Assembly: GCA_012964275.1 (NCBI GenBank)
Contig: DTUG01000115.1
Span: 1 to 12,667 of the forward strand
Source of the DNA: Fidelibacterota bacterium
GTDB lineage: Bacteria; Fidelibacterota; Marinisomatia; Marinisomatales; UBA1611
Length of the DNA stretch: 12,667 bases
Direction of reading: 5' to 3'
The notes beneath the pieces are model-generated. The model was not told the origin of the DNA and did not search any database. It saw only the letters and a list, made by a program, of their open reading frames with translations. This document shows positions 7,208-12,667 of this stretch, one piece after another (the stretch's first letter is position 1; each line of letters opens with the position of its first letter). The position numbers and the translations under genes are program-made.

Positions 7208-7917
7208 GTTCCTGCCACTGATTTTAATCGGAGCACGGCATCGCGGACATCCTTTGCCAATTGTTTTCGATCATCAAATTGATATGACCCCGAATTGATT
7301 GGTTCGCCCACCTTCAATAACAATTTGTGCTTTTTGAATTGCTTTGATCCCTTTTTCAAAGATTCAAAGGTACCAGAGATTGCTAAGGGTACGATGAGCA
7401 TACCAGTTTCAATGCCCAGTAGCAGTCCACCAGGTTTAAATGGTTGAATTTCACCATTTAGTGTTCTGGACCCTTCCGGGAAAAGTAATATGGACCGGGG
7501 TTTTACCAATAATGAATGTTTTATCTCGTCCATTGATTTCATTGCTTTTTCATGATTGCTCCGATCAATAAATACATGTCCGCCTGCTTGCATCGCCCAA
7601 CCTAAAATCGGAATCCATTTTAATTCCATTTTTGCAATGGGAACCAGCCAGTACGGCAAGCATCCGAACAATAAAGGGATATCCATACTAGATGAATGGT
7701 TGGCAGCAAATATATAATTTTCATCCGGGTCCAATAAATCCAACCCCTGAACTTGATATGGGGTTCTTAATGTAAAGAGAATAAATCTGCTCCAAAGCCG
7801 GGTAATCCAACTCATCGCTTTGCCCCTTGTTGGATCAAATAGCGCAATAAATAATGCTAAAGAACCCAAAATAATGGTCCATAATATGACGACAAACCAA
7901 AGCCAGTAATAACGCAA
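7204..7917 (-). CDS. plsC: 1-acyl-sn-glycerol-3-phosphate acyltransferase (PlsC-type)
   Basis: This 237-residue membrane enzyme should acylate lysophosphatidic acid to phosphatidic acid, the second acylation in phospholipid synthesis. A hydrophobic N-terminal helix (about 3-27) anchors it. The HX4D catalytic motif is at 74-79 (NHSSSMD), followed by FIDRSN (116-121), LFPEGSRT (145-152) and IVPLAISG (175-182), the four acyltransferase blocks in order. The family also contains lyso-ornithine-lipid and other acyltransferases, so the acceptor is inferred. The TTG start follows the serS TAA with no spacing; GGGGAG inside the serS end lies about nine bases upstream as a possible ribosome binding site. 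No ATG occurs before residue 35. The stop overlaps the DUF2851 start by 4 bases. Confidence 0.93.
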   Translation of the reverse strand: MRYYWLWFVVILWTIILGSLALFIALFDPTRGKAMSWITRLWSRFILFTLRTPYQVQGLDLLDPDENYIFAANHSSSMDIPLLFGCLPYWLVPIAKMELKWIPILGWAMQAGGHVFIDRSNHEKAMKSMDEIKHSLLVKPRSILLFPEGSRTLNGEIQPFKPGGLLLGIETGMLIVPLAISGTFESLKKGSKQFKKHKLLLKVGEPINSGSYQFDDRKQLAKDVRDAVLRLKSVAGT

Positions 7918-9186
7918 TTAAGATATCTCCCCAATTCCAAGAAAATCTGCAACCGGATCTGGGAAATTAATGTTACCATCCTTATTCTGATAAGTCTCCA
8001 GCAGGGCAACCATCAATCTCGGTGTCGCAAGGCCAGAACCATTCAGTGTATGCACATATCCAACCTTTTTATCCGAACTATGTCTATATCGTATCTGACC
8101 CCTTCTGGCTTGGAAATCCTCAAAATTACTGCACGAGGATACTTCCAGCCATTTCATCTCTCCCGGAGCCCAAACTTCCAGGTCAAAGCATTTAGCAGCA
8201 GCGAAACTAAGATCACTTGTACACAGTTCTACAACTCTATAAGTAAGCTGCAGTTCCTGAAGCACAGATTCTGCCTGTGTCGTCAAGGACTCCAATTCAT
8301 CATAAGACGATTCGGGTGTAGTGAACTTAACCATCTCAACCTTATTGAATTGATGTAGCCTAAGTAAGCCCCGTGTATCTTTGCCATACGATCCAGATTC
8401 CCTACGAAAACAGGGTGAATATGCGACATAATTAATCGGTAAATCATCTTCGTTTAGGATTTCGTTTCTATGGATATTTGTGACTGGAACTTCAGCTGTC
8501 GGCGCTAAATATAGGTGATCCAATTCAGTGTGGTACATATCTTCTTCAAATTTTGGCAACTGACCGGTAGTACGCATGGATTCCTCCAACATCAGCACTG
8601 GTGGATATATTTCGGTGAAATGATACTCCCGTTTATGATGATCCAGCATCGTATTAATAAGTCTTCTTTCCAGTTCTGCGCCTTTTCCCGTATAAAGCGG
8701 GAAACCACTTCCTGAGATTTTTGAACCTCTTGCCATATCGAACAGTTCCAAGGACTCACCCAAGGTGGTATGGTTTCGTGGTTCATAATCAAAATGAGGC
8801 ATGTCTCCCCATTCTCTCACGATTACATTGCCAGTGTCATCGTTACCTGTCGGAACAGATTCATGGGGCATATTGGGTACTTGGTCAAGCAGAGCATTTA
8901 AAGCCGTTTTTATTGCTCCCGCCTCCGTTTCTAGGGATTTTAATGTATCCCCTAACTGGCGCATGGATTCAATTGCTCCGTCTGCATTCTCGCCCTGACG
9001 CTTAGCATTTCCGATTGCTTCTGAAGCCCGATTTCGCTCTGCCCGCATTTCATCAATCTCGTGCTGTAGTGCCCTGTTTTTCTCATCCAAGTCCAAAATT
9101 TCCGATATAGAAACGGTACTACCTTTTTTCTTTATCCCATCTTTTACTATGTCGGGATGCTGACGGATAATCGATAATGAAATCAT
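7918..9186 (-). CDS. serS: Seryl-tRNA synthetase
   Basis: This 422-residue cytoplasmic class II synthetase charges tRNA-Ser (and tRNA-Sec if present). The N-terminal antiparallel coiled-coil arm that grips the tRNA spans about 30-105. The TAE serine-recognition motif is in APTAEVP (228-234). Motif 2 is CFRRESGSYGKDTRG (259-273) continuing to LHQFNKVEM, and motif 3 is NGSGLATPRLMVALLE (382-397) with the invariant Arg390. Length and architecture are normal. It is the first gene of the long leftward block; its ATG has no Shine-Dalgarno upstream. The 134-base divergent gap to the epimerase gene must contain its promoter. Confidence 0.98.
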   Translation of the reverse strand: MISLSIIRQHPDIVKDGIKKKGSTVSISEILDLDEKNRALQHEIDEMRAERNRASEAIGNAKRQGENADGAIESMRQLGDTLKSLETEAGAIKTALNALLDQVPNMPHESVPTGNDDTGNVIVREWGDMPHFDYEPRNHTTLGESLELFDMARGSKISGSGFPLYTGKGAELERRLINTMLDHHKREYHFTEIYPPVLMLEESMRTTGQLPKFEEDMYHTELDHLYLAPTAEVPVTNIHRNEILNEDDLPINYVAYSPCFRRESGSYGKDTRGLLRLHQFNKVEMVKFTTPESSYDELESLTTQAESVLQELQLTYRVVELCTSDLSFAAAKCFDLEVWAPGEMKWLEVSSCSNFEDFQARRGQIRYRHSSDKKVGYVHTLNGSGLATPRLMVALLETYQNKDGNINFPDPVADFLGIGEIS

Positions 9187-9216
9187 AATGATTACTTAAT
9201 AACTCTGATAGAAACT

Positions 9217-9237
9217 AAATGTTTTAACAAATGTTTT
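9217..9237. repeat. 12-bp-period direct repeat in the serS/epimerase divergent gap
   Basis: AAATGTTTT occurs at 9217-9225 and again at 9229-9237, a tandem spacing of 12 bases, about 30 bases upstream of the serS start. The alternating TGTT/AACA elements also give small dyads. The position would suit an operator for serS, but the region is very AT-rich and chance is quite possible. Confidence 0.3.
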
Positions 9238-9263
9238 TCAAAAATAAATAACTTAAACTAGGA

Positions 9264-9269
9264 TATAAT
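9264..9269 (+). promoter_or_regulatory. Candidate -10 element for the epimerase gene
   Basis: A perfect TATAAT lies 51 bases upstream of the epimerase ATG in the divergent gap. No good TTGACA-like -35 is found at the usual 16-18 base spacing, and the surroundings are AT-rich, so the call rests on the hexamer and its position. Confidence 0.3.
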
Positions 9270-9320
9270 TTTAATTCCTAATTGATGCGTAAATATTTCA
9301 AATAAATAATTGTTTCTTTT

Positions 9321-10301
9321 ATGAAAAAAATACTTGTTACCGGAGTGGCTGGCTTCATTGGGTATCATCTGGCAAAAAGATTACTGGAAAAAGGTTATGA
9401 GTTGGCAGGTCTGGATAATTTGAATAATTATTATGATCCCCAATTAAAGAAAGATAGGCTTGAACAGCTTATAAACCACCCCAATTTCAAATTTACAAAA
9501 ATTGATTTTACTGATCAGGATAAAACAAGATTTTTCTTTAAAAAACAACCCTTTGAGCAGGTGATCCACCTTGGAGCTCAGGCTGGTGTACGTTATTCAC
9601 TTGAAAACCCACAAGCTTATATTGATGCTAATCTGACTGGATTTCTCAATATTCTTGAGGGTTGCCGTCAACATAATATCCGTAATGTCATTTATGCATC
9701 ATCCAGTTCCGTATATGGAGGTAATATCAAATCACCCTTTTCAGAAAATGATCGAGTGGAACAACCGCTCTCTTTATATGGGGCATCCAAGATTGCAAAC
9801 GAAGCTATGGCTCACGCCTATGCACATTTGTATAATATTCAAATGATCGGACTACGCTTTTTTACGGTGTATGGACCATGGGGCAGGCCGGACATGGCTT
9901 TATTCCTATTTACAAAATCTATCCTAAATGGCGAGCCCATCCAAGTATTCAACCAGGGGAAACATGCCCGTAGTTTTACCTATATTGATGATATTATTGA
10001 AGCCATGTTCCGGTTAATAAAAAAAACAGAGGCAGGTTCAACAAAATTTGAGAAAAATGAAATATTTAACATTGGTGGATCCGAGTCGGTAAAGCTGATG
10101 CGTTTCATAAAGATCATTGAGAACAATCTAGGCTTGGAAGCCAATATTGAGTATTTACCGCTTCAGCCAGGAGACGTCAAAAAAACAAATTCTGATAATC
10201 GAAAATTAGAATCTATCGTTGGATATAGCCCTCAAATTGACATCGAAACTGGAATAAAACATTTTATAGAGTGGTATAAAAAATATTATCATATTACCTG
10301 A
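9321..10301 (+). CDS. NAD-dependent sugar epimerase, probably UDP-glucuronate 4-epimerase
   Basis: This 326-residue extended short-chain dehydrogenase most likely interconverts UDP-glucuronate and UDP-galacturonate for surface polysaccharide. The NAD-binding TGVAGFIG lies at 7-14. DNLNNYYDPQLKKDRL (32-47), AGVRYSLENP (88-97), SSSSVYGG (127-134), the catalytic YxxxK (Tyr153, Lys157) and GPWGRPDMALF (185-195) are typical of the UDP-glucuronate epimerase (CapI/GAE) subgroup rather than GalE or RmlB. The ARSFTYIDDI motif (216-225) is also family-typical. The gene is complete, and its ATG lacks an upstream Shine-Dalgarno. It is more AT-rich than the genes at the left edge. It converges on the sugar-phosphate transferase with only 21 bases between stops. 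Substrate is inferred from motifs. Confidence 0.92.
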   Translation: MKKILVTGVAGFIGYHLAKRLLEKGYELAGLDNLNNYYDPQLKKDRLEQLINHPNFKFTKIDFTDQDKTRFFFKKQPFEQVIHLGAQAGVRYSLENPQAYIDANLTGFLNILEGCRQHNIRNVIYASSSSVYGGNIKSPFSENDRVEQPLSLYGASKIANEAMAHAYAHLYNIQMIGLRFFTVYGPWGRPDMALFLFTKSILNGEPIQVFNQGKHARSFTYIDDIIEAMFRLIKKTEAGSTKFEKNEIFNIGGSESVKLMRFIKIIENNLGLEANIEYLPLQPGDVKKTNSDNRKLESIVGYSPQIDIETGIKHFIEWYKKYYHIT

Positions 10302-10322
10302 ATAAATATTCCCGGTATTTTA

Positions 10323-11723
10323 TTAGCGACCTTTTCCGAATAAAACAACCATAAGAGTGCTGAGCAGAATTTTCATATCCAGGTTAAAACTTATATTTTC
10401 GATATAAAAAAAATCATATTTTAGTTTCTGGCGGACATCTTCAACATCCCTATCGGATGGATGCTTGATCTGAGACCATCCGGTAATACCCGGACGCATC
10501 CTGAATCTTCGGTCATATAGAGGGAATTCTTCCCTTAACTTTTCCACAAAAAAAGGTCTTTCTGGCCGGGGTCCAACAAGACTCATTTCTCCTTTCAATA
10601 CATTGAATAACTGGGGAAATTCATCCAGCCTGAATCTCCTGATGAATCGCCCCATTGAAGTGATTCTGGGATCATCATCCAATGCCCATATGGGGCCACT
10701 TTCATCTTCAGCTCCATGAACCATTGATCGAAATTTATAGATCATAAAAGGTTCACTGTTAAGTCCCAATCTTTCCTGGTTATAAAATACAGGACCTTTT
10801 GAATTAATTTTAATAACAACAGCGATCATTGCCCATATTGGTAAAAAACCGAGCAATATTGGTAAACTTATTGCCAGATCAAATGCTCTTTTCATTCCAG
10901 AACCGACCCATTTCCCCTCCTTGAAATCAATATCAATTAATGGCAATCCAGTAATTTGTTCTGTCCTGGCTAGACCACTGATTACTTCGTAAAGATCCGG
11001 CACTATTTTGACACTGACTGGTGTGCCATTGATGACGGAGATCAGATCCATAACTCGGTCATGCTTCATATTATCTAGGGCAATAATGACATCCGATACA
11101 GGGTTCTTTTTTATAATAGTTCTCAGTTCTTTTTCTTTGCCCAGAATTGGCCGAGGTAAGTTGTTATGAATCCTTGCGTCCTTTCCTGCTTCAATAAAAC
11201 CCGTAACAGTAAAAAGCTTTTGCTCATGATTGATTAGGCTATATGCGGCATACTCTGCCCGGTGTCCAGTTCCTATTATCAACGCACGATGTTGCCCAAA
11301 ACCTCTTCGTAATAATTGTTTTTGCAAAGTACGCACGATCCACCTATTTACAATCGTAATAGTGGTAAAGTACATCCAGTATCGAATCATCAATGGTGCT
11401 GTTATCGGACCCATATTAACATTAATTCCAAGAAAAAATACGCCAGCAATCATAAGGATGAGTGTAATGCGAACCAAATTTTCGGTCTCACTAAATCTCG
11501 ATACTGTGGGGCCACCCCTGTATAAATTAGAAAACCAGAATATTGTACCCCATGCACATTGGGTAATACCAAATAATATCCAGAACGGTTGTTGAAAAGA
11601 ATCCAGAACATCCATAAAAACGTATTTCATGGATAGAAAACCTGCGATGCAGTCCAAGGCGAACAAAACCCAGGAAACGGTCCACTTTGGGACACGTATT
11701 ATTAATTGATTAATTAGTGACAT
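10323..11723 (-). CDS. Polyprenyl-phosphate sugar-1-phosphate transferase (WcaJ/WbaP-like)
   Basis: This 466-residue inner-membrane enzyme should start exopolysaccharide or O-antigen repeat units by moving a hexose 1-phosphate from a UDP-sugar to undecaprenyl phosphate. Several hydrophobic segments lie between 15 and 130, then a Rossmann-like domain (LIIGTGHRAEYAA at 148-160). A further hydrophobic segment (281-305) precedes the catalytic domain. That domain has KRAFDL (278-283), YKFRSM (329-334), LDEFPQLFNV (366-375) with the catalytic Asp367-Glu368 pair, GPRPERP (384-390) and RPGITGWSQI (410-419). The layout matches the long polyprenyl glycosylphosphotransferase family; which sugar is used cannot be read from sequence. 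No Shine-Dalgarno precedes the ATG. It is divergent from the Wzi-like gene across 194 bases and convergent with the epimerase. Confidence 0.94.
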   Translation of the reverse strand: MSLINQLIIRVPKWTVSWVLFALDCIAGFLSMKYVFMDVLDSFQQPFWILFGITQCAWGTIFWFSNLYRGGPTVSRFSETENLVRITLILMIAGVFFLGINVNMGPITAPLMIRYWMYFTTITIVNRWIVRTLQKQLLRRGFGQHRALIIGTGHRAEYAAYSLINHEQKLFTVTGFIEAGKDARIHNNLPRPILGKEKELRTIIKKNPVSDVIIALDNMKHDRVMDLISVINGTPVSVKIVPDLYEVISGLARTEQITGLPLIDIDFKEGKWVGSGMKRAFDLAISLPILLGFLPIWAMIAVVIKINSKGPVFYNQERLGLNSEPFMIYKFRSMVHGAEDESGPIWALDDDPRITSMGRFIRRFRLDEFPQLFNVLKGEMSLVGPRPERPFFVEKLREEFPLYDRRFRMRPGITGWSQIKHPSDRDVEDVRQKLKYDFFYIENISFNLDMKILLSTLMVVLFGKGR

Positions 11724-11780
11724 GTTTCGAATCAGTTTTTAAAAAACGAGCCCGAAAAACGCCGAATCACTTAAAGGTGA

Positions 11781-11790
11781 GAAGCGCTTC
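11781..11790. repeat. Perfect 10-bp palindrome in a divergent promoter region
   Basis: GAAGCGCTTC is self-complementary and lies in the 194-base gap between the transferase gene and the Wzi-like gene. Its core AGCGCTT recurs at 11845-11851 in the same gap, 62 bases away. This could be a binding site for a regulator of both genes, though short palindromes also arise by chance. Confidence 0.3.
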
Positions 11791-11831
11791 CAGATTTGCC
11801 AGGAAAACTCAGTTATTCTTTGAATCTGTTA

Positions 11832-11860
11832 CTGACAAACTGTTAGCGCTTTATTTCAAT
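11832..11860 (+). promoter_or_regulatory. Candidate sigma70-type promoter for the Wzi-like gene
   Basis: CTGACA (11832-11837) and TTCAAT (11855-11860) are separated by 17 bases, each a partial match to the -35 and -10 consensus. Transcription would begin about 50 bases before the ATG at 11918. The second AGCGCTT element lies inside the spacer. This is a weak match, offered only because of its position. Confidence 0.3.
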
Positions 11861-11917
11861 AGGAATCCTTAAATTGGAGTAAAAACTTACCTTCTCAAGA
11901 AGGGAAATGCAATATTT

Positions 11918-12667
11918 ATGAACCTCTGGAAATATATTTTTTTCTACATTCTTTCTTTAACATTCTTATTTGGATGGACCGGTTTACCCTTAGAACCCAA
12001 TCATCCCGCTCAGGTGTACCTTAGAAGGCAGGCGGCTTTGGGTAACGTCCCCCTTTCTATACTATCAAATGCCCCGATTTCAGTTATTCAAACTTTTATT
12101 GGGTTATCTGCTGTAAATACACCTTTGTCTAATCGTCTATTGCGCGATCTGGGGATACCGGCAAACCAGTCAGGTTTGATCCATCCCTTCAATAAAAATT
12201 CTATCAGTGATATTTGGCAATCATTTTTCAAATTCAATCTGAGTAAACCTGCCCCTAATTTGATATCTATCGCACAAGACACACTAACATTATGGGCAGA
12301 TTGGGTGGAACAAGGATACATAATTGGGCAGGATTCAGTAAAAACGTATTATAACGACCAATTGACAGTGCGAGGCATCTTGTATGATAAAATCTATGCT
12401 TATTCCAGATTCACAATGCATCACATATCAGGTGAAGATCCTGCTGTGGCACATGGTTACCAGAATGAATGGACAAAATATTTCCCTGATATCAACAAGA
12501 CTTTCTGGTACACATCTGAAGCATCTTTTTACATTAAAAACCAATTGTTTGATATAGAAATTGCTAGGACTCCATATTCTTGGGGATGGTCAACAACACA
12601 ATCACCGATCATAGCTGCCGCTGCAATTCCCTTCAGTCGGATCTCCTTGTATAAAAATTTAGGCAAT
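11918..12667 (+). CDS. Putative secreted outer-membrane protein, Wzi-like capsule-assembly type, 3'-truncated
   Basis: An open frame of 250 codons runs from this ATG to the window end without a stop. The N-terminus MNLWKYIFFYILSLTFLFGW is a clear signal-peptide-like segment: one Lys, then a hydrophobic core. The next 150 residues contain YLRRQAALGNVPLSILSN (34-51) and a region alternating helix-like and polar stretches. From about 195 on, alternating residues suggest beta strands, and IEIARTPYSWGWST (213-226) followed by IPFSRISLYKNLG (237-249) resembles the GRxxxxWGPG and later strand motifs of Wzi-family barrels. Wzi proteins bind capsule at the outer surface; that role is inferred, supported by the polysaccharide genes beside it. 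GAAGGG lies about 13 bases upstream of the ATG, a rather distant ribosome binding site; the nearer ATG at 11907 stops after four codons. CDS status is confident, family moderate. Confidence 0.75.
   Translation, partial: MNLWKYIFFYILSLTFLFGWTGLPLEPNHPAQVYLRRQAALGNVPLSILSNAPISVIQTFIGLSAVNTPLSNRLLRDLGIPANQSGLIHPFNKNSISDIWQSFFKFNLSKPAPNLISIAQDTLTLWADWVEQGYIIGQDSVKTYYNDQLTVRGILYDKIYAYSRFTMHHISGEDPAVAHGYQNEWTKYFPDINKTFWYTSEASFYIKNQLFDIEIARTPYSWGWSTTQSPIIAAAAIPFSRISLYKNLGN

Noticed and set aside
10301..10324. AT-rich hairpin (AAATA-TTCCCGG-TATTT) between the convergent epimerase and transferase stops as a bidirectional terminator.
   Set aside because: The stem is only five A/T pairs, or longer only with a bulge, and no convincing U-run follows, so it is too weak to call.
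11728..11769. Direct repeat CGAATCA at 11728-11734 and 11763-11769 upstream of the transferase gene.
   Set aside because: Seven bases with 35-base spacing is easily expected by chance in this gap and has no other supporting structure.
12088..12321. Open frame of 77 codons on the - strand.
   Set aside because: It lies antisense inside the Wzi-like gene, which has a signal peptide and runs open for 250 codons; the antisense frame has no recognisable features.

Overview
The window looks like a chromosomal segment of a Gram-negative bacterium, most likely from the FCB group (Bacteroidota, Ignavibacteria, Marinimicrobia or a relative). The reasons are a very short, very basic AURKAIP1/COX24-type (bS22/mS38-like) ribosomal protein of the kind known from Bacteroidota, a DUF2851 protein, a stand-alone heptose-1-phosphate adenylyltransferase (so an LPS-type outer membrane), and poor Shine-Dalgarno sequences in front of the first genes of transcription units. 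I cannot resolve the phylum from sequence reading alone. No mobile element, CRISPR array, rRNA or tRNA was seen, and no stretch longer than 300 bases lacks a gene.

Left edge (1-1076, + strand): the 3' part of a MOT1-family sulfate/molybdate-type transporter, cut by the window start. It converges on the next block across about 100 bases that hold an 8-bp inverted repeat.

Main block (1176-9186, all - strand): ten tightly packed genes read in the order serS, plsC, DUF2851 gene, rfaE2, LysM lytic transglycosylase, HU, bS22-like 31-residue protein, xseA, xseB, nadK. Adjacent genes overlap by 4 bases (plsC/DUF2851, DUF2851/rfaE2, xseB/nadK), abut (serS/plsC), or lie 4-60 bases apart. This suggests one long housekeeping operon mixing translation (serS, bS22-like), envelope construction (plsC, rfaE2, transglycosylase), nucleoid and DNA maintenance (HU, exonuclease VII) and cofactor supply (nadK). 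Three of the ten genes appear to start with TTG. The 31-residue gene is easily missed by ORF callers and is the most notable item here.

Right block (9321-12667): a surface-polysaccharide region, visibly more AT-rich than the left end. A UDP-glucuronate 4-epimerase-like gene (+) converges on a polyprenyl-phosphate sugar-1-phosphate transferase gene (-). That gene is divergent from a 3'-truncated secreted protein resembling Wzi-type outer-membrane capsule-assembly barrels. Together they suggest the edge of a capsule or exopolysaccharide locus: the epimerase makes a nucleotide sugar, the transferase starts the lipid-linked repeat unit, and the barrel may bind or display product at the surface. 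I see no clear evidence of an entirely new system; the findings below are specific points worth checking.
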